DNA from: Emydura subglobosa
Lineage: Eukaryota > Chordata > Testudines > Chelidae
Direction: 5' to 3'
Length of the DNA stretch: 64,000 nt
Assembly (NCBI GenBank): GCA_007922225.1
Contig: ML680046.1
Location: forward strand, 1,350,660 to 1,414,659
Position numbers and translations under genes: made by a program. Position 1 is the stretch's first letter. Each line of letters opens with the position of its first letter. Below the pieces are notes generated by a model. That model worked only from the letters and a program-made list of their open reading frames with translations, had not been told where the DNA came from and made no database searches. This document shows, in pieces, positions 32,150-44,399 of the stretch.

Positions 32150-34009
32150 CCACAGAACACTCTGGATAGGAAAAGGCTTCTCTATATCTAGCTATTCACT
32201 AGTGTAGGTTTTTTTATCTAATTCCTGTATCATGGCAGGGTGGATTTCATTGGATCAGATCCTCCCATTGCACTCAAATGTGCCATTTGGGGGGAAATTA
32301 TGGCCTATCCTGCACACCCACACAGAGAAGAAAGAAAGGGTAAGCTTCCCCTTGTTTGACTGCACTGATTACCCTTGCCATGGGTAACACCACAATGGGT
32401 AGCCTTCATGATGGTACTACATCTCCCCATTTACACAAGTGGACAGGGAATGTGTGTGAACGTGTAAGAAAAAGGTAGAGCCTTATCTTAGTCTCTCTAA
32501 TACAGTTTACAATCTTTGTATGTCTATACAAGATTAGGGGCACAGTTTATGGAGCCTGGAAATAGTGAAAATATAGATATGTATATCTTTTTCTGTTAAA
32601 ACATGTAAATCTGAGATAAATCACAGTCATAAGCTACACAGGTCAGCAGAGGTGCAAGGGTCTGCCCACAGAGATCGAATTGAAGGATGGCAGTCTATAC
32701 CTGTAAAATATTTGCCCCTGAAGTTTTAGGTTATTGAAGTAGAACAGCTCATGCCAGATCTAGTCATCTATCAAATTACCAGAGAGCTCTAGAATTCAGT
32801 GCTTTGCCAGGCTAGACATAACAATTCTACAGAAACCGACACAATCCAGCTAATTACTTACAATAATATTTACACAATAACACTGTAAAATGAATGCGAC
32901 TCATACATTCTCCCCCTTCTCAAATGCACCATTATATAAGTTCAAGTGATTTGGTGAAAGGCAGGAAACCTTGAGAGAAGGCAGGTTCAAGGGTTTCTGG
33001 AGTGAGCCTGCTGGAAAACACACTCTAATTTTTAAAAGAAGTCTCGAATCTCAATGAGCCAGAGGAAAACTGGTTTTGCTTGAGATTGCGGACTTGTCAA
33101 TTTAAAAAAAAAAAGGTGTTGAAGGTGGAATGGGCGGCTGCTTCAGGCCATATGGCCTAAATTCCATGTCTGCCTGTGTCAATGAGAGATCTAGTGATGG
33201 GAAATGCGTGAGCAGAGTTCCAACACACACACAAATATCATGAATGTCGCCAGAAGACACCGACGGCTGCTCAGATTTTGTTTGAGCTGACTGCAGTTCC
33301 TCCTTTCTCTGCCAGAGGTCACTGGTAGAGCAGGAGCTTAGCTGCAGTAACACCTGCACTTGTGCACACAGGCCCAGAGCAGGTGCACCAGAGTTTCCCA
33401 TCGCCGTGTTTTCCAGCACTGGTCTCACATTCCATCTTCCCACCCCCATCTCCCAGACCTCCATTATGCTCAGGAAGGCAAAAGCTCGAGTGACAAGTCT
33501 CTGGAGAGCTGGAGTCCCAGCAGAGCAGTTCCCTCCCTGCTCACAGAGCAGCAACTTCCCCTGCAAATTGAAGGGTTGCTGGATCCTTGCAGGGAAAAGT
33601 GGGGCAGTGCTGACTGAGAGCAGCTAGGGTGTGAGCGGCTTTGAAACCAATGGAGCCTACCAGATGAGGGGACAGAGGGATGGAGCCAGCTAGGAATCAG
33701 GACTAGAGTGTCAGAAACTGGAATCAGTTTTAGGAAGAAGGAATTGGGGAGGGGCTGCACTGCATGCGGGAGAAGGGGAGTTAAAATTGGGAGAAGCTAC
33801 TGAGGAGAACCTGGCGGAGAAGGGAACAAGAGGTGAGAGAGGAGAATGTATGTCCCTCTGGGTTAAAAGAAGGGAAACAGAGCCCGTGTCAGGAAGTACA
33901 GTGGGAATCCACTTGTGTGGAAGCCATGTGTGTATGTCTGAGTGTTTCAGGTTAAATTCCAGGATGCTTTTTGTGAAGAATTTAGAACCAGACCCAAAAT
34001 CCATATGAT
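32150..34009. other. Unassigned non-coding DNA
   Basis: A 154-aa minus ORF (33102-33566) and its neighbours at 33360-33760 give overlapping frames on both strands with no domain. I see no splice or promoter context. Contents otherwise unknown. Confidence 0.35.
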
Positions 34010-34110
34010 TAGCTTACAGTCATGAGATTTTTTTTTTTTTTTTTAAGTCTCATGATTGTTTTAGGGTTAGTCTCATGAAATCTGAAGCCATAGAGATGTG
34101 GGGAGAAGGC
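34010..34110. repeat. 'TCATGA' repeat family fragment
   Basis: CATGAGATTTTTTT...AAGTCTCATGATTG matches the style of the repeat at 57548-57795 (TCTCATTTTCAAGC and CATGACTCCAGG). Confidence 0.4.
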
Positions 34111-36480
34111 AAAAACCACAAGATAGGTGGAGATGTATTGGAGGGTCAAACTAAGCCATTTTTATCATGATCATGGCACCTTTTGACCCTTATAGAGTCT
34201 CTGTTTGATATTTGGTCTGATGGCTGGATTGGCAAAAAGAACTGATAGAAAAATCATTCAGGGTAAGAGTGGATAAAGGCCTGGAGACTATGTCAATCAA
34301 AGTACAATCTGCAATGGCAAGGGGAAAGGCTAGATATCTTAAGAGGTCTGCAATCACATTTCTCCTGCTCACACAATGCGCTACACAATTGAGGCATGTG
34401 ACGAGTTTGCCATGTAAGAGTTCAAAGTTAGGCTTCTGAGAGATTTAGGCCAAATTCCCCTGTGTGTTGAGATGAAAGCACACCTGTTAAACATTTTTTT
34501 TCTGCCCCATTTATCTTCAAGCATTCACATATCTGTGTTCTTGTTAGTTCTTCATTGATTAATGGACTGACAAGCAGAGAGCTTAGTTCAATATTAGATA
34601 CATTTCAATGACAGCCACCAACAGTTCCAGTTCTAACACACATTTGCAGACTTTTAGATTGAACGGCAAGCTGCCTCGTCGTCTTAATACTTGCGTGTAG
34701 CTCCCATTAACACCACTGGGAGTTGTAACTCTGCCATGAGGAAAGAACACACTCCAGTCTGTTTAATAGTATTTTAAAAGGCTTATCTTTGATTATGTCT
34801 TAAAGCTTTTTTTTTTCAGTGGAAGTATAATAATGCAATTAATCTAACACTAGCCATCTTCCCAGTTCCAATAAAAATCAGAAAACGAGGGATAAAGTGT
34901 TTCTACAATGAATTCTCATGAAAGCCAAATATTCACCCCAGTCAGTGCTCAGCTTTATGCATTTCTGGCTTGAAATACTCCCCAAACATTAGTGTATAAT
35001 TAAAGCAGGCCCTTGATCTTACAGATAACTCCAGCATTACATAACTTTTCTGTGCTATATATTCTCTGGGAATCTAGCATACCAAACAATTCAATTTCCA
35101 TAGGTTCCCTGTACTGTACCTTTCCTATTACCTTCAAGGAAGATCTGTTGTAACATGTGTGTCTAATAATTTCATTCTATTTCTAGACTTTTTAAATACA
35201 AATCCTCTAAATTAATCTGTTTTAATTATTTGTCATGTTGAAATGAAGCAGTGACTGATAAATCCATTTTTAATTAGAGGTTTCACTGTTCTTAGTAGAA
35301 AATAGACAAAAGTTGTTTCCTTAAATCACGGTGCAATGTCACAAATGCTAATCCTGAAAGCTGTCTTCATTAATTCCCTGTCAAACTAAATGATATTTTA
35401 CTAATTCATATGGATAAGTCTATGGATTAATTTGTGCAAATCTTACTCAACATAGGAACTACTCATGCGAGTAAATGCTCACCGTTTCTTATGGTTCATT
35501 ATATGTACTACAGTAGTACACAGAGGCTCCACCCACAATGTGCAGTGACATCATGAAATAACCATAAAATTGTGATTTTAGTATTGAACTTATTAGTGTT
35601 CATTTTAATGTTTATGGTCCCAGGTCAGGTGAAACTGATTTAAAATACTCCCCCCCACATTCTTTCATGATGTCACTATAGGGCAGAGTTAAGGTTGTTT
35701 GTGTGCCCTAAATGTGCATTTCCTTCCATACCATAAAATATTTGAATGTCTTTTACGTTTAACCTTAACTCTGAAACTCTTAGTTTTCTAAACATTTGGT
35801 TTTGAGATAATTATAACTTCCATGTAATATATTTACCCTAAATAACTCATATATTCTCAGCCTTCATTCCGTTTTAATATAGTTTTTGTCTAGGAATTTC
35901 CTCGGGGGGGGGGGGTTAACTAAAAATGTCATACATGTACAAGAAACCCAGAAAGAATGCTACCATGTGATAGTTCCACTGATTTAAAGATATGAAGTAA
36001 CAACTTTAAATCATTTAAAAAAAAACCTTTATGGCCAGATTGGCCTCAAAATTGCTCTCTTTCAAAATAGTCACCACCTCCCATTTTTTTGCAATGAGAG
36101 TAAAGCCAAGGGAGTGCACCATTTGTCAGGAGGTAGAAAGGTACACTCAGTCCCACTAAGAATAATGGGAGATAGATGCCCTTCTCAACAATAGCCACCT
36201 GCGGGCAGTCTGCGATTTCAGTCCCATTGAGAACAAGGTGTGACAGTAGTCATTTTAAAAGAGGACAGTTCTTTGTGGAATTCTCTATTGAACTTTATTC
36301 TTCAGTCTCTGCTGAAGAAAGGTCTTTAGTTTTTGAAGAATAATGTGAGGGGAAAATGGCTTACTCCTAAAATGCATTCTTCAAATGTAGCCTGTGCACA
36401 AGATTTCAGCAAGTTTAAGGTTTGAATGCATAAGACTGTACGGGCACTGAAAGTGCTGTCAGGAATTTAGGACTAAAAAC
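34111..36480. other. Unassigned AT-rich DNA, possible conserved non-coding
   Basis: Over 2 kb with very few recognisable repeats, about 65% A+T by eye and no coding signal. Such repeat-poor stretches are where conserved enhancers often lie. A G-run is at 35905-35914 and a 15-bp inverted repeat at 35544-35677. Confidence 0.35.
35544..35677. repeat. 15-bp perfect inverted repeat
   Basis: AGTGACATCATGAAA (35544-35558) and TTTCATGATGTCACT (35663-35677) are exact reverse complements, 104 bp apart. The flanks (ACCCACAATG and CCCCACATTC) are not part of the pairing. Confidence 0.85.
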
Positions 36481-36493
36481 TGAATTTTCACGA

Positions 36494-36600
36494 AGAGCTG
36501 GTTGAAAAAGAAAAAATACGATTTCCCCCCCAAAAAAAAATTCCTCAAATTTTGAAATTTGAAGTTTGAAATTCTGTCAAAATCATGATATAATCTCCCC
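36494..36600. repeat. AT-rich MITE family, end fragment
   Basis: Begins AGAGCTGGTTGAAAAAG and continues AAATTTTGAAATTTGAAG, matching the left end of the copy at 31760. Confidence 0.5.
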
Positions 36601-36716
36601 ATAGGATAGATGGAAAAGCGGTAGTCTCCATTTGTGTCTCAGATTACACAGCTAACTGATGTTTAATTCTCTATTAAGGGATTACTACTGGCACAGTTCT
36701 ATGTAAGCAAAGACTC

Positions 36717-36796
36717 TGATCTGGCAAGGTGCTGAGTACTTCCTGAAACATATTGGGAGCTGAGGGTGCTCAGCACTGTGAAGAATTAGGCCTAAA
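36717..36796. repeat. Palindromic repeat ('GCTGAGxxC' family)
   Basis: GTGCTGAGTACTTCC and GAGGGTGCTCAGCACTG face each other. A related hairpin is at 43428-43497. Confidence 0.6.
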
Positions 36797-36984
36797 GTCT
36801 TTACCCTCCTTGATTCCACAGGGAAAAGCTGAATAAGATATAGAAGTACTTCCAGATGGCAAGCTTGCTGTTCATTTTGTACCCAATAAATTAAAGGCAG
36901 TGTGTTTGGCTGCTTTTCAATGCAAGGTGGTGATGGGAATCGCAGGAGTCAGTTCCCATTAAAGTGTAAACCTCTGGTAATAAT

Positions 36985-37555
36985 AGTCCTTAGGCTCTTG
37001 TACAGTTCTTTTCAGCTAGGGCTCTTCAAGTGCTTTACAGAGGAAGGGAATAGAGCTATGCAGAGGATGGAAGTGTCGTTTGGCAAAGGATTTTGAGATT
37101 TAGGAATTGGGAGGGAAAACCAAAAATTTCTAACGTCCAAAGGAAAATTCTGAAAAAAAAAATAATAATGTGGGGTCATTTAAAACATTTCTATTGTATT
37201 TCAATCCATAATACCAAATGTTCCGAATTCAAAATGAAAAGTCACTTGAGAACAAAAAATCGAAATGTTTCATTCAAAAAATAGCAACAGGACATTTCGA
37301 CATTGTGAGAATATTTTTTCCAGAATGAAATTATGTCAAAATCAACCCAATTTTCTTGAAGCATTTCAGTTTCAGTGGAACCGCATTCCCATGAAATACG
37401 GTTCCATTGACGTTTCTTCAATCAGCTCCATATTACAAAAAGGGAAACTGAAGGGGAGAGGAAGTGACTTGCCCACAGTTGATGGAAGAGCTGGGAACAG
37501 AATCTGAGTCTCTTGGGTCCGGTGTTCTGTCCACTGATCCACGCTATGTCACCAC
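36985..37555 (-). mobile_element. MIR/CORE-type SINE, split
   Basis: Left piece CTCTTCAAGTGCTTTACAGAGG (37020-37041); right piece from about 37432: AAAAGGGAAACTGAAGGGG, AAGTGACTTGCCCACAG, GAGCTGGGAACAGAATCTG and TCTGTCCACTGATCCACGC. Together they make one minus-strand SINE interrupted by AT-rich MITE sequence. Confidence 0.65.
37080..37429. mobile_element. AT-rich MITE family copy nested in SINE
   Basis: AT-rich, with AAATTTCTAACG, GAAATGTTTCATTC and a right end CTTCAATCAGCTCC, a variant of the CAGCTCT family end. The left end is uncertain. Its location inside the SINE shows it is the younger insertion. Confidence 0.5.
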
Positions 37556-38387
37556 TGTAAAGAGCTCACTGTGACTCTAGTTATTGTTCAGCTGAATATA
37601 TTATCTAACCTTCATCTCTTCTAGTCATTTTTTTCATGCTTTTCTGAGTGCTGAAACAGTTTAGTGATATAGATCACTCATGCCCTTTCATTATCTTTTG
37701 GAATCAGATTTATGGTGCACTTACCTACATGACACTAGTAACTAGCCTTTGATGCAGTGTGCTATTTTTATAACTCCATGCTCAATTTGGTGTGTATTTC
37801 TATAGCATGAAAGTAGTACTGAACCAGTTGATCTACATTTTCACCAGTTCATTGAGACATTTCTTGAGGATTAGTGCTTGGCCTTTTTCATTATGCCAGC
37901 TGCATGTGCCCTTTTTAAAAAGCTGATTTGTAAATTTGTTTTATGATTAAGCTATGCCAGTGGTGTTCTCATTTAATGCTCCTATGATAAAGTCACTCTA
38001 TTTCTCTAAGGAGCCCTTAAGGTTTGAAATACATCTCTGGTAAATAATAAATCTTCAGAATCTTTATGGAAATAAAAAAAAAAAAAAGCCCTAAATGGTA
38101 AAATAATAATAAGTGCACCAAATACCTTCAGTAATGTTGACCTTTTATGCTAAGTTCGGATTTTTAAAAAAGATATGAAAAACATCAGTCTTGTCTGAAC
38201 ATCTTTCACATCTTTCACATCAGCAATTTCATATAGAGTTGAACCTGTCTTCAACAATGACCTGAGGGACCACCAAAAACTGGTTGCCTGAATAAGGATG
38301 CTTCTTTACTAAAGGTCAATCAAAATTAAACTGGACTTCTTGTGGGTAATTTAAAGGTGTTGCTTAAGAACTGAGCTGTCTTTTGGA
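37556..38387. other. Unassigned AT-rich DNA
   Basis: A-run at 38072-38085. No gene or repeat recognised. Confidence 0.4.
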
Positions 38388-38673
38388 GATGATTCAAAGA
38401 TTCCAAGGCCAGAAGAGAGCATTGGATCATCTAGTCTGAGGGCATGTATAAGACAGACCATAGAATTACCCTGAAATAATTCCTAGAGCAGATCTTTCAG
38501 AATAACATCCAATCTTGATTTTAAAATTGTCAGTGATGGAGACTCCACCGGGACCCTTGGTAAATCGTTCCAATCATTAATTACTCTTACTGTTCATAAT
38601 GTACACCCTATTTACAGTCTAAATTTGTCTAGCTTCAACTTCTAGCCATTGGATCATGTTATACCTTCCTCTG

Positions 38674-39219
38674 CTAGATTAAAGAGACTATTATTAAATA
38701 TTTATATTTATTCCCCAAGTAGATACTTATGGACTGAATCAAGTCACCCCTCAACCTTTTCTTTGTTAAGCTAAATAGATTGATTTCCTTGAGTCTATCA
38801 CTATAAGGCATGTTTTCTAATCCTTTAGCTGTACACTTGGCTGTTCTGTGAACCCTCTCCAATTTTCAGCATTTCTTGAACTGGACACAGTATTCCAGCA
38901 ATGGTTTCATACAGCATCAAATACAGAGGTAAAATAATCTCTCAACTCCTAGTTTAGATTCCCCTCTTTATGCATTCAAGGAACACATTAGTCCTTTTGG
39001 ATGCAGTATCGCACTTGGAGCTCATGTTCAGCTTAATGTCCACCATGAGCCCCAAATCTTTTTCAGAGTCACTACTTCCCAGGATGGAGTCCGCCATCCT
39101 CTACGTATGGTCTACATTCTTTGTTCCTAGGTGTATACATTTACATTTAGCCATATTAAAACACTTATTTTTTGCTTGTGCCCATCTTACCAAGTGATTC
39201 AGATTGCTCTGTATTAATT

Positions 39220-39250
<31 letters not shown>

Positions 39251-41320
39251 TACTTACTTACTTAATTAATTAATTAATGACCTATCCTCTTAACTATTTA
39301 CCGCTCCCTCAGTTTTTGTCATCTGTAAACTTTAATAGTGAGGATTTTATGTTTTCTTCCAGCTCATTGATAAAGATGTGAAATAGCATAGGGCCAAGAA
39401 CCAATCCCTTCAGGATGCCACTACAACCACACCCACTTTATGAGGATTCGGAGTTTATAGTTACATTTTGAGACCTATCAATTAGCCTCTTTTTGATCCA
39501 TTTAATGTGTCTCATGTTAATTTTATATTGTTCCAGTATCTTAATCAAAATGTCATGTGGTACCAAGTCAAACATCTCTCAGAAATGTAAATATATTACA
39601 TCAACACTATTGACTTTATCAACTGAAATTGTAATCTCACAAAAAAAAATTAGTTTGACAGATTATTTTAGTTAGACAGTTAATTAGTTAGACAGGATCT
39701 ATTTTCCATAAACCCATGTTGATTGGCATTAATTATATTACCCTTCTTTAATTCTTTACTAATTTAATCCCAGATCAACTGGTCCATTATCTTGCTGGTG
39801 ATCAGTGTCAGACTGAAAGACCTACAACTAACTGGGTCATCCCATTTACTCTTTTTAAATATTGGCACAGCATCAGCTTTCTACCAGTCTTCTGGAATTT
39901 CCTCAGTGTTCCAAGACGTTGAAAATCAACAGCAATGGTCAAGCAAGCTTTTCAGGCTGCTTTTTCAATATACTTGGATGCAATTTTATCTCGATCTGCT
40001 GATTTAAAAATGACTTACTTTTGTAGCTGCTGTTTAACATCCTCCTGAGATACTAGAGAAATGGAAAAATAGTTCTGTTCATCATATGATGAGACTACAT
40101 CTGTTTTTTTCTCAAATGCAGAACAGAAACATTTATTGAACACTCTTCCCTTTTCTACATAATTATTGGTCACTCTACTATATCCATCGAGTAACAGAGC
40201 AATACCTTTGTCAGGTTTTTTTGGTCCTAATATACTTTAAAACACTCCTTCTTATTGTCTTTAAGTCTGCTAGCGAAAGATTTCTTCTTGTTTCCCTTTG
40301 CTTCCCTTATCAATCTTCTACAATTCCTAGCTTTTGATTTATGTTCATTAGTATCAACTTGCCCTTTCTTCCATTTGTTATATATTTGATTTTTTAAATC
40401 TTTCATCATTGCTGTCACTTTCCCCTCTAAACCAGGTCAGTTTTTTAAAAAACAAATATGGCCTTCTTCCTAGATTGTGGGACTGAGCAGCTAGTAAATC
40501 GTTCCTTTAAAAAAATCCCAATTATCATTCACATTTCTTTGATTAAATTCTTCCTCCCAGCTGATTTGGCTGATAATTGTTTTCAGCTTTGTGAAACTGG
40601 CCCTGTTATAGCACTAGATATATATTACTGGTTTGGACTTTATTCTGCTTTCACTTGATAAATATGATCAAATCATGATCACTCGTACCTAAGTTACCAT
40701 TAACTTTTAGTTCTGTGATAACTTAATCATTATTTCTCAGAACAAGGTCTAATATAGAATTACACTGTGTTGAATACAACATTTTTTACTTAGAAAATTT
40801 TCATTTACAATGTTTAGAAATTCCAAGGATGTTTTAGTATTGGCAACTTGAGACCTCCAGCATATGTCACTCAGATTGAAGTCCCCCATAATCACACAGC
40901 TTTTTGTCCTATGAATTACAGATACATGCATGAGGAGCAGGACATCCTGTTCCCTACCATGATTTGGTGGTCTGTAACCAACACCAGCTAATACCCCATC
41001 TTCTACTTTATCTGTTAGGACAGTGATCCACAAGCATTCAAGATAATTTTCCTCTGAGTTATCAGTGTCTCAGAAACAGAGAATACCATTTTTTACATCG
41101 CATGCCACTTCCCCTACCCTTTTGCCTGCTTGATCTTCCCTAAATGGATTATAACTATTGCTTTTAACATTCCAATTATGTGAATCATTCCACCAAGTTT
41201 CAGTAATACCAACCAGGTGGAATATATGCTCATATATGAGTAATTCCAATTCTTCTTGTATGCTACACAGGTTCCAAGCATAAGTGCATAGGCAATTGAA
41301 TAATTTCTTCTCCTCATATC
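38674..41320 (-). pseudogene. CR1 ORF2 relic (endonuclease + RT)
   Basis: Endonuclease: ETWWNDSHNWN-like region in 41114-41317, then VGYRPPNHGREQD and MGDFNLSDICW in 40749-41033 (the GDFN motif is intact). Linker: RRLIREAKGNKKKSF at 40227-40418. C-terminal: MERVHRTAKCTAKGLENMPY and RLKEINLFSLTKKRLRGD at 38674-38862. RT motifs between 38.9 and 40.2 kb are broken by many stops and can only be followed at the DNA level. A tetranucleotide array (39214-39281) lies in the RT part. Confidence 0.8.
39214..39281 (+). repeat. Compound tetranucleotide microsatellite
   Basis: (AATC)n of about seven units, then (TTAC)n, then (TTAA)n, in one uninterrupted block within the CR1. Confidence 0.95.
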
Positions 41321-41689
41321 CTCTGGTTCTTTGATTAATTTTGCTCTCAGTGTCTCAATGTTGTGCTAAAGGAATGCTCATATCTTCCCTCTTTTTACCC
41401 TCCCCTTTTGTTATTAATTTAACACTCTCCTGACTACTTTAACAGCCTGTTCTCAAAGAGATTTGCTCCCCTTCTGTTGAGGTGCAGGGCATCCAAACTA
41501 TACAACCCCTTCTTTGCATAGACCAATGTTCTACAAAACCAGAACCCTCCACACTAGCCATGGTTCACTTCTGGAATCTTCTATCTTCTGTCTTTCTTCA
41601 CTTGTGGGACAGGAAGGATCTCAGAAAAGATTGCTTGGACATTCTTCTTCAGCATACTTCCAAGTTCCCTGATGAAACATATTATCTGT

Positions 41690-42471
41690 GAGATATCATT
41701 GAAGCAATGTCATTAGTGCAGAGAAGAACTATCACCAATAGATCAGTTTGTCCATCAGTTTCAGAAGCCTAACCAATCTTAGTGTGACAGCTCATGTCTT
41801 GGCTCCGGGAAGACAGCACAACATCTTGTTTTCCACCTGTCCCTTCTAGATGTTTTTTCGATTCTTCTGAGTACTGAATCCCTAACAAGAATTGCTTGTC
41901 TTCCTTGGATGGATGAAGATCTCTTTGTGGGCAAACTTGCTTTCTTATAGGTTGGGCTGAGCTGACATACATAAGTGTGTCCTGAACATCTCTGTTCTCT
42001 TGGACCAACTGAATTTTGAGAGGTAACTTCCACAGTTCCCACTGTGAGGGCCTGATATCAATTGGAAACTTCTAGCTGTGTGGAATTTCCTCTTCTCTTT
42101 GGTGGCCATAGTATGCCCTTCTTCTCTGTCTTCAGATAGACAAGAATGGTGATGTGATCTCTTGCTTCTTGTGGTTGTGAATTGCCAGCCCTCTCCTCTG
42201 ACTTCCAGTCTCTCTGAATCCTTGGTAGCCGGCTCTTTTTTTTCCCTTGAAGCTGGGGTACTGATATTTCCTAAACCTGGCTGTCTAGGAATTCCTCAGC
42301 TTTTCTGATTCTCAGTAGCATCTCTACTTGCCCCTCCAATCCAAGTATCTTTTCCTCCAGCCTAGCCACCACCTTCAACTTCATGCACAGGAAGTCCCTT
42401 CTGGTTTCAGGCAAGGAAGAAAACATGGCACATCCATTGGAGATGACCACCACTGTTACATCACTGGCCAC
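41690..42471 (-). pseudogene. CR1 ORF1 relic with esterase-like domain
   Basis: The 5' part (42271-42471) ends KILGLEGQVEMLLRIRKAEE, the coiled-coil-like segment of CR1 ORF1. Then ILVRDSVLRRIE (41779-42042 frame) corresponds to the GDS motif of the SGNH esterase domain, here RDS instead of GDS, and near 41720 LCTNDIA corresponds to the GTND block. Both esterase motifs have lost key Gly residues. ORF1 proteins act as nucleic-acid chaperones, and the esterase role in CR1 is not settled. Confidence 0.7.
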
Positions 42472-42640
42472 TTTGAAATATCACATAGAGCTGAGCCTGG
42501 TAGGAAAGCTTCACACACTCCTCCTCCAAACGTCCTAAAACTCTCCTGCTACCTGCTATGTTTGAAGCTCTTGAATTTGCCTAGCAAGTGACTCTTTATA
42601 CCAATTCTCCCTGATTAGCTCAGCTCAACTCCACTCCTCA

Positions 42641-43427
42641 CCATCAGGGAATGATTACTCAGTCAGACTTCAAACAGCAGAGCTGATCAAAACTTTGAGT
42701 GTCAGAGCCTGTGGATTTATCAAAGCACCAACAAACAGACTTGTCCCAGCTGCTTTTTCAGGGTCCCATAGCCCAGCTACTCAGCCTGTACAAAGAGAAC
42801 AGTCAAACCAACAACCCACAGGCCAACCAAACACACTGTCACCAAGTCCTGCTACCTCCTATCTGAGTCCTCTGAAACTCTTGTGTTAGCTGTCTCTGTT
42901 TGCAGCACTTGATGACCATCTCTTTGCAGCTACATGTAAAATATAAGATGTCAAATTCTGTCATCTACTTGCACTTAACAGTATCCTAATCCACATGTTG
43001 TCCCATCAGTTTAGCTAGAAATTGTCCTTGCAAAGAACATGAATGTATGTTATAGACTGAAACCATCTTTATGGCCTCAAACTGGTTTTGGGAATCTTAC
43101 CTAAACCCAAGAGCAGTTTGAGAATTTCAGAAAACCCCAGTCTCCAATGGGAGCTACTGGGGAGGATGTGGGACTCTTGGGGTGGGCATGTATTAAAAAA
43201 GAAGAGGGAAAGGGAGAGAGTCTAACTGGAGGAATAAAGGGTTACAAAGAGAGATAAGAATAGTGTGGGTGGATGAGACAGCTTTCTCACCATTCTTTAG
43301 GAGGCTGAAATAGCATATGCCTGAAGAGCAGCTGTAATTACTGACTCTTGAGAATCAAGGGTTAATTTGATATAAATACAGGAAGCCATGTGTGTACACA
43401 CACATGCACTCACACATATTTGGGTAG
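42641..43427. other. Unassigned non-coding DNA
   Basis: May include residual CR1 5' UTR at its start; no gene recognised. Confidence 0.35.
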
Positions 43428-43497
43428 CACCTGATCCTAAAAGATGCTGAGTGCCTCCTGCAAAATAACAGGCACTCAGTGTGCTCAGAATCTTGAA
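43428..43497. repeat. Palindromic repeat ('GCTGAGxxC' family)
   Basis: GATGCTGAGTGCCTCCTG and CAGGCACTCAGTGTGCTCAG pair around a short A-rich loop. Related to 36717-36796. Confidence 0.6.
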
Positions 43498-43823
43498 TAA
43501 ATAAAATAATAATAATATTAGAATAAAACCCAATTAAACAAGCTTCTGTCTCATCCCTGTTGCAATACATTCTCATCGCTGACTTTGAGTAAGAACAAAC
43601 TGTTTAGATGTCAACATACTCCACTAGCAATTTACATCAATCACAAACATCTTCAGTACCTCTCAGATTGCAAATAGTTTTGATGGGAAAACATCTGCAA
43701 ATATTGCTACTCTGATTCAAAAAGTTCCCAAAAATAGTTTTTTCCCCATAGAGCTATTTGCATTATTTTAGTATTGGAATAAAATAGTTTCAGCTGTTGG
43801 AAAATCTCTCATGAGTCATAAGA

Positions 43824-43965
43824 ATCTCAGTTTTACTTCCCAACTGAAAGATGTTACACTGGACATCTTTGATTCTTAACTACATGTCTCTCATTCCACA
43901 GGAAGTTAAGAATCAGAGATGGCCAGTGCAAACAAAATATTTCAGATGGGAAGTAAAATCAATGT
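43824..43965. mobile_element. Long hairpin, MITE-like
   Basis: Arms of about 60 bp: 43824-43881 (ATCTCAGTTTTACTTCCCAA, CACTGGACATCTTTGATTC) and 43904-43965 (GAATCAGAGATGGCCAGTG, GATGGGAAGTAAAATC), with a 22-bp loop. The inner 25 bp have only two mismatches. Such a good hairpin suggests a recent or constrained foldback element. Confidence 0.75.
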
Positions 43966-44399
43966 TCTAACTACTTATGGTTATTAAAAATACCATGAGA
44001 CTTTGTGCACCAGTACAGCTACTTACCCTAATACCTTTTCAAATTATAACTCAAGGAATTTCATTACGCCTTCCTACTTTCTCCTGTATGGCTTTCCTCG
44101 AATCCAGTGACGACATTATGACATCACTTGTGTTCTCATATGGCTGTATAGTCCAATCCGTGAGAAGCAAGACTGTGAACAGATATCACAGAGGAATGTT
44201 CAGGCTCGAACTGAAGATTTGTCAAGATGTTGGGCCCTTTTTTCAATCAGTTTTTCATATCTGTCTTCAAAGGGTTTATAACCTTTATTAATAGGTGCTC
44301 TCCATTCAGAGCTGTTCTTGGCTATATTTTCAAAGTTATCAATATTTATACTGTCTGAGGTGAGATGCTGCTCCAGGGTGTATTCGTAACTTTTTCATT
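43966..44399. other. Unassigned non-coding DNA
   Basis: A 104-aa plus ORF (43977-44291) has no recognised domain and runs antisense to the approach of a LINE fragment. Confidence 0.35.

Larger units (their letters stand above)
38388..42640 (-). mobile_element. CR1 LINE, nearly full length
   Basis: The plus strand starts with the 3' signature AGATTCCAAGGCCAGAAG, ATCATCTAGTCTGA. Going up the minus strand one meets, from 5' to 3', ORF1 remains (42471 to about 41690), AP endonuclease (41317-40749), linker (40418-40227), decayed RT and C-terminal region (to 38674). About 4.25 kb is close to the size of complete CR1s (about 4-4.5 kb), which is unusual because most copies are cut at the 5' end. It is heavily mutated and of a different subfamily from the CR1s at 2.7 and 50.6 kb. 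The 5' end is approximate. Confidence 0.85.

Noticed and set aside
33102..33566. 154-aa minus ORF as a possible host exon
   Set aside because: Competing frames are open on the other strand, there are no recognisable domains, and no splice sites could be argued convincingly.
39214..39281. CRISPR or tandem gene array
   Set aside because: Simple tetranucleotide microsatellites without spacers.
38388..42640. Host gene encoding an endonuclease/reverse transcriptase-like protein
   Set aside because: Order of parts, 3' end signature and decay all fit a CR1 LINE.
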